From contig NZ_JAOALK010000012.1 of the NCBI RefSeq assembly GCF_025154055.1, positions 124,001 through 188,000 on the forward strand: a stretch of 64,000 nt of DNA, given 5' to 3'. The notes under the pieces are model-generated. The model saw nothing but the letters and a program-made list of their open reading frames with translations. It did not search any database and was not told the origin of the DNA. This DNA is from Aquibacillus koreensis. Its GTDB lineage: Bacteria > Bacillota > Bacilli > Bacillales > Amphibacillaceae. Shown piece by piece: positions 46,369-54,192 of the stretch. Made by a program: the position numbers and the translations under genes. Each line of letters opens with the position of its first letter. Position 1 is the first letter of the stretch.

Positions 46369-46470
46369 TTACTTCCATCCATAGTGCTCTAAATACTTAT
46401 CCGGCATCCTCAACTCCAACTGTTCCTGCAACTCTTGACAAAAGATATTCATAACTGCACGAACATACAT
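46369..46470 (-). CDS. Tiny ORF or gene remnant, 33 codons
   Basis: ATG 46470 to TAA 46369 encodes 33 residues with a protein-like composition (FCQELQEQLELRMPDKYLEH then YGWK). I see no convincing ribosome binding site, so it is more likely the surviving C terminus of a lost gene than a functional one. I do not recognise it. Confidence 0.3.
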   Translation of the reverse strand: MYVRAVMNIFCQELQEQLELRMPDKYLEHYGWK

Positions 46471-46534
46471 AATTATCCTTTTAGCTATTTTTTAACTTGA
46501 ACAGATTGTTACTAAATACTATTAGGAAGAAAAA

Positions 46535-46580
46535 AGACCATTAAGCGATGAATTAGTTTATTCATCCATTTAATGGTCCT
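46535..46580 (-). terminator. Terminator of the VOC gene
   Basis: On the minus strand AGGACCATTAAATGGATGAA pairs with the region ending TTAATGGTCT and is followed by six T, 117 bases past the VOC stop. Confidence 0.8.
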
Positions 46581-46696
46581 TCTATTGCTCCTGCATACCA
46601 CCGATATTGCTAACTAGTGGATCTTTAGCACGTAACAGTAGATTTCGTTAGATCAATTTTAATTGTTTTTATCATTTTTCCTTTTATTAACACTCT

Positions 46697-47104
46697 CTAA
46701 GCATTATTTTGGGGCGATTCCGGGTGCAACTGCATAAATTCAATTCGATTGCCATCCGGATCCCTTACCCAGCATTGATAATTAAGATCTGCACTCTGCT
46801 TTGGTTCATCATCTAGGGTTAAACCATGGCTCTTTATATGATTAGCGATTTCATTTATATCCTCTACCTCTAGACATAAGTGTGAATAACCAATAGTAGA
46901 AAAGTCAGTAGTTACTTCTTTGCTTCCGCCGTAGAACAGCTCAATAAATTGTCCTTCCCGAACCTTTAAATAAACAATCCAAGGTTCACCGTTCTCTTTA
47001 TTTAATTCAAACGCTTTTTTAAAGCCAAGAACATTACAATAAAAGCTTAAGGACTTCTCCATATTTTCTACTACAAATGCAAGATGGCCAATGCCTTTAA
47101 TCAT
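46697..47104 (-). CDS. VOC-superfamily (glyoxalase-like) protein
   Basis: The 135 residues form one vicinal-oxygen-chelate unit of two beta-alpha-beta-beta-beta modules: IGHLAFVVENMEKSLSFYCN at the start, GQFIELFYGG near 51, YSHLCLEVEDINEIANHIKS near 72, and WVRDPDGNRIEFMQL near the end. His7, Glu55, His74 and Glu123 are candidate metal ligands. It could be a glyoxalase, dioxygenase or resistance protein. It is a single gene with its own terminator. Confidence 0.87.
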   Translation of the reverse strand: MIKGIGHLAFVVENMEKSLSFYCNVLGFKKAFELNKENGEPWIVYLKVREGQFIELFYGGSKEVTTDFSTIGYSHLCLEVEDINEIANHIKSHGLTLDDEPKQSADLNYQCWVRDPDGNRIEFMQLHPESPQNNA

Positions 47105-47472
47105 CGTTTATCCTCACTCCTTAGTTGGTTTAATCAATAAATTATTCCAATTTATAGTAAGTTGTAATTTATGCGCTGTCAATTCGTTTGTTTTTAATAT
47201 TCATTAATTAGTGACTTAAAATGATACTTTTGGATTATGATTTTCTATCTTTTCATAATCAGTGTTTATTTTCCAACGGTGATTTTGTTAAAATTGAAAA
47301 AAATGTACTTTCCCGAGTGATTAACACGTTTCATATATATGTACCTTATAGGAGAACAGAAAAGAAAAGGAAAGACTAATCCATAATAATCGATCAGTCC
47401 ACAATTAATTATCTTACTTCACTAAAGCACCCATTTGTTTAAGTGTAATCATTCACAATATATTGATAAAAA
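47105..47472. other. Gap without recognisable genes
   Basis: AT-rich sequence upstream of the VOC gene. I see no ORF, no convincing promoter pair and no repeat before the family A element at 47473. Confidence 0.5.
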
Positions 47473-47533
47473 AGTGCCTAGTCACCACCCGTCTATTTTC
47501 AAATTTAAAATTTCTCTGATGATGACAGGCACT
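47473..47533. repeat. Family A palindrome with diverged centre
   Basis: The outer arms AGTGCCTAGTCACCACC and GATGATGACAGGCACT are recognisable and the centre is different (TTTCAAATTTAAAA). It ends 20 bases before the stop of the coiled-coil gene. Confidence 0.75.
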
Positions 47534-47552
47534 TACAAATAATCCACCCTCA

Positions 47553-48149
47553 TTATTTTTGTTTAATCTCACTTATTTCACTCTCATGCTTAACAGAACG
47601 GATCGATAAAGTTTCAATAACTTTTTGCTGGTCCTTTATGATGTCTTTTACTTCATCTGTTTTGGTATCGATATGTTTCTCGATATTTTCAAAATAAGGT
47701 CCAAGCCCAAAAATCAAATTGTCTTTCATTTTGAGAACTTCACTCTTCAATTCTACTTGTCCCATCTCTAGTTGCTTCTGGCCTTGCTCTAAGTTTTTCT
47801 GGCTTTGTAATAGCTGTAATTGGCTTTGTTCTAGATGTTTCTGACCTTGCACCAGTTGCTCTTTGCCTTGTTTTAGGTTTTGCTGGCCTTGTTCAAATTG
47901 TGTCTGTCTTTGTATTAGTTCCTGCTGACCTTGTTCAAATTGTGTCTGTCTTTGTATTAGTTCCTGCTGACCTTGTTCAAATTGTGTCTGTCTTTGTATC
48001 AGCTGATCCTGACCTTGTTCAAATTGTGTCTGTCTTTGTATTAGTTGTTCCTGGCCTTGTTCTACTTTTGTCTGTCTTTGTATCAGTTGTTGCTGACCTT
48101 GTTTAAGCTCTCTTAGCTCATCAACTATTAATTTTAATGTTTCTTCCAT
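47553..48149 (-). CDS. Coiled-coil protein with 14-residue tandem repeats
   Basis: The 198-residue protein is almost entirely a predicted coiled coil. Residues about 18-129 are eight copies of a 14-residue unit (GQQELIQRQTQFEQ and variants), that is two heptads each, very rich in Gln. The N-terminal segment (MEETLKLIVDELRELK) and the C terminus (VKDIIKDQQKVIETLSIRSV) are non-repetitive coils. A GTG at 48158 is in frame, but ATG 48149 follows GGAGTGA by five bases. There is no signal peptide or membrane helix. Function is unknown. It may act as a molecular ruler or scaffold. Confidence 0.75.
   Translation of the reverse strand: MEETLKLIVDELRELKQGQQQLIQRQTKVEQGQEQLIQRQTQFEQGQDQLIQRQTQFEQGQQELIQRQTQFEQGQQELIQRQTQFEQGQQNLKQGKEQLVQGQKHLEQSQLQLLQSQKNLEQGQKQLEMGQVELKSEVLKMKDNLIFGLGPYFENIEKHIDTKTDEVKDIIKDQQKVIETLSIRSVKHESEISEIKQK
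47763..48098. repeat. 42-bp tandem repeat array inside the coiled-coil gene
   Basis: Eight 42-bp units. Those at about 47889-48056 are nearly identical in DNA (TTGTTCAAATTGTGTCTGTC recurring), which indicates recent slippage or recombination. The outer units have diverged. Confidence 0.85.
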
Positions 48150-48340
48150 TAAAATCACTCCGTTTTCATTCGTATTATAATTATATCACGTTAAAATATG
48201 TAGATTACATCTAATATTTTCTTTTTAGTTACTCCTGGAATAGCTTTAATGTGGGATTTTTAAGTTAGCTGGAGATTGGGATGCATCTATGTGGCTTTGT
48301 TTGAAGTATTATTATGAAGATTTACGCTAAACGTTTAGTG

Positions 48341-48673
48341 TTAGCCAAAATATAAACTTACGCTTCCTTCTTCTTGTGCAGTTGCCATACAATTTTCAAT
48401 AAACGCTAAGATTTGTTTTTGATCATAATATAATTCATTACGATCAGTATTAAATGATGCATGATCATCAAACATTTGCCTATAAGTATCTTTTGCCTTT
48501 TCCATCTGTTGCAATGAGTAAATCACGTGACTACCAATACCACTTACTCCTCCGTTGTATTCCCATGCTTCAAGTAAGCTATAAAGCATGTTTGCGAAGG
48601 GATTATTCTTAGTGAAACGAGCATACGCAATCTCTTCTCCTGCAATATTATATCCGCAAATATCGTGGCTCAT
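48341..48673 (-). CDS. Hypothetical protein, 110 residues
   Basis: A soluble protein beginning MSHDICGYNIAGEEIAYARF, with a helical middle (HVIYSLQQMEKAKDTYRQMF) and a C terminus ILAFIENCMATAQEEGSVSL. AAAGGAGG precedes the ATG, so it is very probably expressed. I do not recognise the family. It has two Cys but no metal-binding pattern. Confidence 0.6.
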   Translation of the reverse strand: MSHDICGYNIAGEEIAYARFTKNNPFANMLYSLLEAWEYNGGVSGIGSHVIYSLQQMEKAKDTYRQMFDDHASFNTDRNELYYDQKQILAFIENCMATAQEEGSVSLYFG

Positions 48674-49038
48674 GAATGTTCCTCCTTTTAGTTTTTGAAA
48701 TTCAACATGTTAAGAAAAAGAATATTAGGTAAAAAGAACGGATCACCCCTTTCAGGCAAGCTTGGAAGATATGTAAAAACGGTTCAATGGTTTTGAAGAT
48801 TTCAAAGAAATAGTTTAAATGAGATAAGTATTCTATGTGAAGCTATTGAAAAGTACTTAGGTGAAGGGTGTGACTAGGAAATAATTAGAGGATTTTCTAC
48901 AAAATTATTCCATTTAATTAAATGCTTGTCAATATCAATCGTTCGACACTGAACAATGCTTCAAGAAGTACATGTAACCAACAATAAATGTCAAGTTCAA
49001 TAGGAAGAGTGTTTATATTATAGAATTATGATAAAAGT
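48674..49038. other. Gap with a possible coding remnant
   Basis: No intact gene. On the plus strand near 48820-48878 the frame NEISILCEAIEKYLGEGCD ends in a stop and looks protein-like, perhaps the tail of a lost gene. No start or ribosome binding site serves it. Confidence 0.3.
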
Positions 49039-49082
49039 GAAATCTACAACATGCCCTCTTTAGGGCATATTTTGTAGATTTC
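49039..49082. terminator. Long stem-loop, possible terminator
   Basis: GAAATCTACAA...ATGCCC pairs with GGGCAT...TTGTAGATTTC, interrupted by a small internal loop. T-runs on both sides are weak. It lies 75 bases beyond the stop of the leftward 169-residue gene. Confidence 0.6.
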
Positions 49083-49156
49083 AGGCTCTAACGGATAGGT
49101 TTATATTTTAGGTGCTGACTAGCAGCTTCCTTATCGACAGGTGTCTGGTCGTGCTC

Positions 49157-49666
49157 TTAAAATCTTTCCTTTTCCAGATAACTAGTAATCGCATTTATGT
49201 TCTTTAGGCTTTTGCCATATTCCAACAAGGTAGTTGGAATAACAGGCTTACTTTCCACCCATACTTTGGTAACTTCATCGCTAACCTTTTGAACGCGGAA
49301 TGTAATTTTTTCTCCCCATGTTCTTATGTTAACCTTTGTTTTCACATGAATAATACCAGTACCATTCGTATAATCTTGTTGCTCTATTTTTGCTCCATGG
49401 ATTGCAATTACTGAATTTCTGCACGAAAGAATTGCTTCTTTTAAAGGCAATGGTAACTCCATTTCATTTTTTTGTTTAACACTCGTTCCTAGCTTAGCTC
49501 CTAGCTTAGCTCCAAGAATGAGTTGAAGACTTCCCAATATAAGCGTCATAAAAAGCCCATATCCTAACCCTGCCATGACCCCAAGCGTGAGATCCCTAAA
49601 CAGTAAGCCCATAATTAATCCAAATGGTATCGAAGTAGCAACAAATAGGATTAGCATTTTTTTCAT
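49157..49666 (-). CDS. Membrane protein of unknown function
   Basis: Two N-terminal helices (MLILFVATSIPFGLIMGLLF, GVMAGLGYGLFMTLILGSLQ) are followed by a soluble domain of about 100 residues (IIHVKTKVNIRTWGEKITFR, VTKVWVESKPVIPTTLLEYG) with a beta-rich pattern. The ORF can be extended to GTG 49699, but ATG 49666 gives a normal membrane-protein start. Its ribosome binding site is indistinct (GGAGG is 13 bases away), so the start is uncertain. It follows the YIP1 gene by 70 bases on the same strand and may share its transcript. Confidence 0.65.
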   Translation of the reverse strand: MKKMLILFVATSIPFGLIMGLLFRDLTLGVMAGLGYGLFMTLILGSLQLILGAKLGAKLGTSVKQKNEMELPLPLKEAILSCRNSVIAIHGAKIEQQDYTNGTGIIHVKTKVNIRTWGEKITFRVQKVSDEVTKVWVESKPVIPTTLLEYGKSLKNINAITSYLEKERF

Positions 49667-49736
49667 ACCTTCATTCTCTCCTCCTCTCCACTTACACACC
49701 TAACCGGAAACGCACGATGCTTTTATAAATAGACAT

Positions 49737-50381
49737 CTAGCCTAAAAGTGTAATAGGCAAAACAACGAATACAGCAATGAAGATCATCGAAACAAATGCT
49801 ATAGCAAATGCTATGATCTGACTCAACAGTGCCATCCAAGCACTAAACTTATGTGCTACAGCTATGCATTTTGTTAGAACCACGATAAACCATATGATCA
49901 CAATGATTTCAATAAGACGAGTGTAGGAAAACATAATCGATTGAAATGAACTAAATGACGGATTAGTCATGAAGTATTCCCTACCAAATAAAACTATACT
50001 AAGCAAAATGAATACCAGAGACCATACAATTGGAACATGCCCCCATGCAACTGCTTTTCTTATATCTTTTCTTTCCCCTTTTCCACCAATACACTTACCA
50101 GTTAGTTGAATTAACCACCCCATCAGGTACAGCGATATAATACCCATAATAGGACCTGTAACTAATGCAAGAAGAATAATGCCGATGAGAGAAAAATCAT
50201 TACCGAGTTCTTGGTTAAAAGCTTGGCCAAAAGCCTGACTAATCCCTCCTAGCATAGCTAACAGGATCACCATACTATTCTCCTTAAACGTTTCCCCATT
50301 AAAAATACGTTGCATCGTTTCTGTTGGTTTCGTCCACATTTGTATGAATGGTCTAAATGGCTTATGACTTACAGTTTCCAT
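49737..50381 (-). CDS. YIP1-family membrane protein
   Basis: The 214-residue protein has an N-terminal FIQMWTKPTETMQRIFN segment, typical of the bacterial YIP1 domain, followed by five predicted helices (among them IIGIILLALVTGPIMGIISL-like and IIVIIWFIVVLTKCIAV). ATG 50411 is in frame, but ATG 50381 follows GGGAGGG by seven bases. The role is unknown. YIP1 proteins are membrane-trafficking or assembly proteins in eukaryotes. Confidence 0.8.
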   Translation of the reverse strand: METVSHKPFRPFIQMWTKPTETMQRIFNGETFKENSMVILLAMLGGISQAFGQAFNQELGNDFSLIGIILLALVTGPIMGIISLYLMGWLIQLTGKCIGGKGERKDIRKAVAWGHVPIVWSLVFILLSIVLFGREYFMTNPSFSSFQSIMFSYTRLIEIIVIIWFIVVLTKCIAVAHKFSAWMALLSQIIAFAIAFVSMIFIAVFVVLPITLLG

Positions 50382-50578
50382 TAGATATCCCTCCCTATGT
50401 GAAAATTCCATTACTATTCCAATTATAACTTTAAAAAGAGGCCTTTACATGGAAATTAAACAAAAGTTTTCTCAATAAAAAATTGCAGTCACTGAACTAA
50501 TCCTGAAGGAATCAAATAAAGACAGCATCCAAATATTTGGAATTTTATGTTAAAATTGAGGCTGAGGGGGATTGCATC

Positions 50579-50866
50579 ATGAATGAAGAATATAGTTTAA
50601 AAGAGATGATCTTTGATGATGAAGTACATAAGAAACAAAAAAAGGGCTTTGGGTATGTATTTGCCATTCTATTGCCTCTATTACAATTCATGTTTAATGA
50701 AGCTGTTGTAATGGCATTTTTACAGGTTTCAGCTATCGCCATGGTTACTTTTATTGGAGTAAAATTAGTTACCTATGACATAGCCGAAAAAAGAAAAGTA
50801 GCAAAAGGCGACCTGTTTCTGATCGTCTTTTGCATTGGTATGTTAGCTTTGCTGTCTATCCTTTAA
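50579..50866 (+). CDS. Small membrane protein of unknown function
   Basis: The 95-residue protein has an acidic N-terminal tail (MNEEYSLKEMIFDDEVHKK), then helices near 30-50, 52-66 and 78-95. The ORF opens at 50537, but ATG 50579 has GAGGGGG eight bases upstream and is the clear start. It is divergent from the YIP1 gene. I do not recognise the family. Confidence 0.65.
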   Translation: MNEEYSLKEMIFDDEVHKKQKKGFGYVFAILLPLLQFMFNEAVVMAFLQVSAIAMVTFIGVKLVTYDIAEKRKVAKGDLFLIVFCIGMLALLSIL

Positions 50867-50914
50867 TCTAATTCCATATCTTACACTTTTAAATTAACGC
50901 AGCAAAAAATCAAC

Positions 50915-51712
50915 TTAAAACATCACACGGACTGCTACTAGATCTTGAACACTTCCATCTCTAGGGCTACGCGTGTAAACCCACAGTTCACCTGATTGTG
51001 TAGTAGGCTGATTATCAAACATAATCGAAGTAGAAAATGCCCCATACGCAGGGCCACCTGCTGCTGTTTGGATCGGTGATTCCTTTAATACAATCTGACC
51101 ATTCTGATCGATAATACGGTACAAAATCGCTCCTTCAAATGCACGAGCATACCCTTGCAACGTTTGGCCCACTTGTATGGTTGTACCTGGAAGAGGTTGA
51201 AAAACAACAATATTATTAGAAGTTGGAAGCGGAACAATGAGTTGATAGCCAGGATAGATGACATCTGGCGATAAACCCGGTCGATTCTGATTCGCTTCAA
51301 GCAAGATTGATGTCGAAACACCAAAACGCTGAGCTATTCTATATAATGTATCCCCTTGTTCAACTAGATAGATTAGTGCAGGAACTTGAAGCATTTGATT
51401 TGGATAGATAAGAGTTGGGTTCGTTATTTGCTTATTTATTCCTTGAAGTAAATCCACACTTGTGGCATATCGCCGGGAAATTTGATAGAGTGCTTCTCCA
51501 GCACTAACAATATGATTTACTTGTCTGTTACCTGGTGTAGAAATAACTAACACTTGACCAGGAAAAATTTGATAAGGGTCTATCACAGGAGGATAAATAG
51601 CATTGGCTTCTACTAGCAGTGGAACGGTTCCTCCTATGCTTGATGCGATGGAATACAATGTATCTCCTTGTTTGACAGTGTAAACAAACGAGCTACCATT
51701 TACGATAGGCAT
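50915..51712 (-). CDS. Triple-LysM protein with Gmad2 domain
   Basis: Three LysM peptidoglycan-binding repeats are visible: YTVKQGDTLYSIASSIGG at about 11, NHIVSAGEALYQISRRYATS near 66, and YLVEQGDTLYRIAQRFGVST near 112. A Gmad2 immunoglobulin-like domain follows from about 172 (VFQPLPGTTIQVGQTLQGYA to the end). There is no signal peptide, which is usual for spore-coat or cortex proteins assembled from the mother cell, so a sporulation role is plausible. A GTG at 51721 overlaps the ribosome binding site; ATG 51712 is eight bases from AAAGGAG. Confidence 0.85.
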   Translation of the reverse strand: MPIVNGSSFVYTVKQGDTLYSIASSIGGTVPLLVEANAIYPPVIDPYQIFPGQVLVISTPGNRQVNHIVSAGEALYQISRRYATSVDLLQGINKQITNPTLIYPNQMLQVPALIYLVEQGDTLYRIAQRFGVSTSILLEANQNRPGLSPDVIYPGYQLIVPLPTSNNIVVFQPLPGTTIQVGQTLQGYARAFEGAILYRIIDQNGQIVLKESPIQTAAGGPAYGAFSTSIMFDNQPTTQSGELWVYTRSPRDGSVQDLVAVRVMF

Positions 51713-51847
51713 CCATGTCACTCCTTTATGCTTTTATATTAAGTTATTCGTCCACTTGCGATGTAATGAATAGTCCTAATTAATTTTAAGTTTTGGAGAA
51801 AATCGACAACAACGTATATATATTTGAATAAAAAAGGGAGAGAATTT

Positions 51848-52204
51848 ATGTTAAGCGAAAAAAGTGTTTCTATGTTTATTGGAGTTATCACCACGATTTT
51901 TGTTAGTTTTGCTTTAATTAGTCAAAATGACGGTTTATTACTAACACCGCTCATTCAACTTATTCTAGGCTATGTGACAGCGCATGTGTTGATATCGGGT
52001 ATCTCTGCTTTTCTAAAAAAAAGAAAAGGAATAGGCTTATTCTTTACTTTCATCACTTTATTTCTGCTTAGTGTTATTATTCTAAACAATACGATGACGA
52101 TCAGCGGGTTTATTCCAGTTATAACCTTATATATATTATTCGGAGTTCCAATTGGTATTATTGCGATGATTGCCCACCGAATCAATACTAGAAATGAAAT
52201 GTAG
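51848..52204 (+). CDS. Small integral membrane protein
   Basis: The 118 residues contain four predicted helices (VSMFIGVITTIFVSFALISQ, LIQLILGYVTAHVLISGISA, GLFFTFITLFLLSVIIL, FIPVITLYILFGVPIGIIAM). The ORF opens at 51824, but ATG 51848 follows GGGAGAG by seven bases. It is divergent from the LysM gene. No family recognised. Confidence 0.65.
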   Translation: MLSEKSVSMFIGVITTIFVSFALISQNDGLLLTPLIQLILGYVTAHVLISGISAFLKKRKGIGLFFTFITLFLLSVIILNNTMTISGFIPVITLYILFGVPIGIIAMIAHRINTRNEM

Positions 52205-52377
52205 ACTGATGGTGAAACATTGAAGCAAAAAGATTCGTCTACTTGTTAACTCGTACTTCGATAAGAGGAATTCGAAATAGAATAGTAGGGATAGAAGACT
52301 TAAATCAGTGAGAAACTATCTATTTTAATACATGCATTAACTCAGTTATTGGCATAAGAGGAGGAGGATTTTCTACT

Positions 52378-52515
52378 GTGAAAAAGATACTTGGAATTTT
52401 AGTTGTACTTTTTTAGGTAACGTTTTTTTTCTACTTTTTTAATATGTTTATGCCTAAAGGTATCTTATATATAATCATAGCTATTCCAATTGTTTTCATT
52501 TCTACATTATTATAA
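52378..52515 (+). pseudogene. Small membrane-protein gene broken by frameshifts at T-runs
   Basis: GTG 52378, eleven bases after GGAGGAGGA, starts KKILGILVVLF and stops at TAG. In another frame the text continues LGNVFFLLF, and MFMPKGILYIIIAIPIVFIS follows from 52444 to TAA 52513. Joined, these would make a roughly 46-residue two-helix membrane peptide. Breaks coincide with runs of six to eight T, so either real decay or a sequencing-length error explains it. A strong terminator follows immediately. Confidence 0.5.
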
Positions 52516-52559
52516 AAAAAAGCAGAAGTTAGCCTACAAATGGCACTTCTGCTTTTTTT
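52515..52559. terminator. Bidirectional intrinsic terminator
   Basis: AAAAAAAGCAGAAGT and ACTTCTGCTTTTTTT are perfect 15-bp arms with a 15-base loop. The A and T runs make it functional on both strands. Confidence 0.9.
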
Positions 52560-52723
52560 AGAAGATAAACTGTGGCACCCTCCCGCTTAACATATTTCCA
52601 CACCTCCTAACAAAATACGCCTGTCATCACTAGTAAAAGTTGTAATTTCATATGCCTCTCTTTTTAAAAAAGACATGATGATTCTGACAGCCTATCTACA
52701 TTAGTTCTTTACTAAATAGCATG

Positions 52724-52777
52724 TTGTTCCCCTTTCTAATCTATGATACTATACAGATGATATTGAAAATCATTATC
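52724..52777 (+). promoter_or_regulatory. Promoter and Fur box of the flavoprotein gene
   Basis: TTGTTC (52724-52729), 17 bases, TACTAT (52747-52752). A Fur box at 52759-52777 (GATATTGAAAATCATTATC) matches 17 of 19 consensus positions just past the -10, so iron-Fur should repress. The gap 52560-52723 shows only a possible decayed family A remnant near 52617. Confidence 0.8.
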
Positions 52778-52872
52778 ATTTAGTGGTACAACAAACCATA
52801 TACATAACAGTAGTAAAAAAATGCTCTTGTTACCACAAGGGAAAATATTAAATAGGTAAAGGAGAATAAAAA

Positions 52873-53925
52873 ATGGAGACACCAGATTTATATGACGTAA
52901 CCATTATAGGAAGCGGTCCCGCTGGATTATATTCTGCTTTTTATAGTGGGCTAAGATCGATGAAAACTAAAATTATTGAGTTTCAGCCAAAATTAGGTGG
53001 AAAAGTACATGTCTATCCTCAAAAAATGATTTGGGATGTCGGCGGATTAACTCCTGTAACAGGTGAAAAACTTATTGAGCAATTAGTTACGCAGGGATTA
53101 ACCTTTGATCCAACCGTGACTTTAAATGAAAAAGTAGTAAAAATTGAGCAAAATGAGGATAAAATCTTTGTACTTTATGGTGAATCTGGACAGAAGCACT
53201 ATTCCAAAACCGTTATAGTCGCCATCGGTGCTGGAATCTTGAAACCCTTGAAGCTTAATGTTGAAGGCGTCGAACGTTATGAGGAATCCCATTTACATTA
53301 CACTGTCAAATCCTTGAAACAATTTGAAAACAAGAAAGTTATTATTTCAGGTGGGGGAAATTCTGCCGTTGATTGGGCTATTGAACTATTACCATACGCC
53401 AAACAAGTGTATGTCACCTATAGAAAAGAATCCTTAAAAGGGCATGAAGCCCAGGTGGAACTGTTGACGAATAGTTCGGCTCAGTGCTTCTACAATACTT
53501 CTATCACCAAAATAAATGGTGCATCTGACCAGGAATCCATCGAAAGTGTAGAATTAACGAATCACCTTACAGGCGAAGTGACAAACCTGCCCATCGATGA
53601 TGTCATCATTAACCACGGGTATGAACGTGATGCCGAATTATTAAACCAGTGCAACCTAGGCATTAAGCAGGTACAAGATTATTACATAGAAGGCACAACG
53701 AAAAGTCAATCGTCTGTGGATGGCTTATATGCAGCTGGTGATATTCTTATGTACGATGGCAAAGTTGGTCTCATCGCAGGAGCATTTCAAGATGCCATTA
53801 ATGCAGTAAATAAAGCAAAGCAATATGTGGAACCAGAGGCCAGCAATTATGCGATGGTGTCCTCTCATAACGAACTTTTCAAGGAAAAAAACGAAGCATT
53901 ACTGAAGCAACAACTAATGAAATGA
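52873..53925 (+). CDS. Ferredoxin-NADP+ reductase type 2, thioredoxin-reductase-like (YcgT/YumC family)
   Basis: A flavoprotein with FAD-binding VTIIGSGPAGLYSAFYSGLR at 9-28, an NAD(P)-binding VIISGGGNSAVDWAIELL near 156-173, and the FAD-closing segment GLYAAGDILMYDGKVGLIAG near 280. The redox CxxC of thioredoxin reductase is absent, as in the YumC/YcgT family. The 350 residues are slightly long. A Fur box lies on its promoter, and a siderophore importer follows. I infer that it supplies electrons for releasing iron from siderophores or for iron-starved metabolism. Confidence 0.9.
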   Translation: METPDLYDVTIIGSGPAGLYSAFYSGLRSMKTKIIEFQPKLGGKVHVYPQKMIWDVGGLTPVTGEKLIEQLVTQGLTFDPTVTLNEKVVKIEQNEDKIFVLYGESGQKHYSKTVIVAIGAGILKPLKLNVEGVERYEESHLHYTVKSLKQFENKKVIISGGGNSAVDWAIELLPYAKQVYVTYRKESLKGHEAQVELLTNSSAQCFYNTSITKINGASDQESIESVELTNHLTGEVTNLPIDDVIINHGYERDAELLNQCNLGIKQVQDYYIEGTTKSQSSVDGLYAAGDILMYDGKVGLIAGAFQDAINAVNKAKQYVEPEASNYAMVSSHNELFKEKNEALLKQQLMK

Positions 53926-54002
53926 CCGCATATCCCCTATAGATATATATGGATAGAATCGTCCTACCGGTGTTCGTACTTTATAAATCTATTAAGATAG
54001 CA

Positions 54003-54053
54003 TTGACAATTAGGCAAAGAGAAATTATCATTGATAATGATAATCGTTTTCAA
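54003..54053 (+). promoter_or_regulatory. Promoter and double Fur box of the siderophore operon
   Basis: TTGACA (54003-54008), 17 bases, TATCAT (54026-54031). A Fur box at 54033-54051 (GATAATGATAATCGTTTTC) matches 17 of 19 positions, and an overlapping one (ATTATCATTGATAATGATAA) covers the -10. Confidence 0.88.
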
Positions 54054-54192
54054 TTAAAAGAGCTCTAATTGAAAACTTCAACCTTTCTATTGTTGTACAT
54101 GGTGATTCAATGTACTTATGGGCATCCATGGGAGGTTGAAACAAGTTAACTTAGCAATTATTAAAAACTACATAAAAAGGATGGATATACAA

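Noticed and set aside
47473-47533. CRISPR array from repeated family A elements
   Set aside because: Copies are single, kilobases apart and palindromic, with no regular spacers and no cas genes.
47900-48106. Val-rich plus-strand repeat protein opposite the coiled coil
   Set aside because: An antisense shadow of the 42-bp repeat array. The Gln-rich minus-strand frame has a ribosome binding site and coiled-coil logic.
52560-52723. Riboswitch upstream of the iron locus
   Set aside because: I found no conserved riboswitch core. The Fur box and promoter explain the regulation, and the region looks like decayed repeat.
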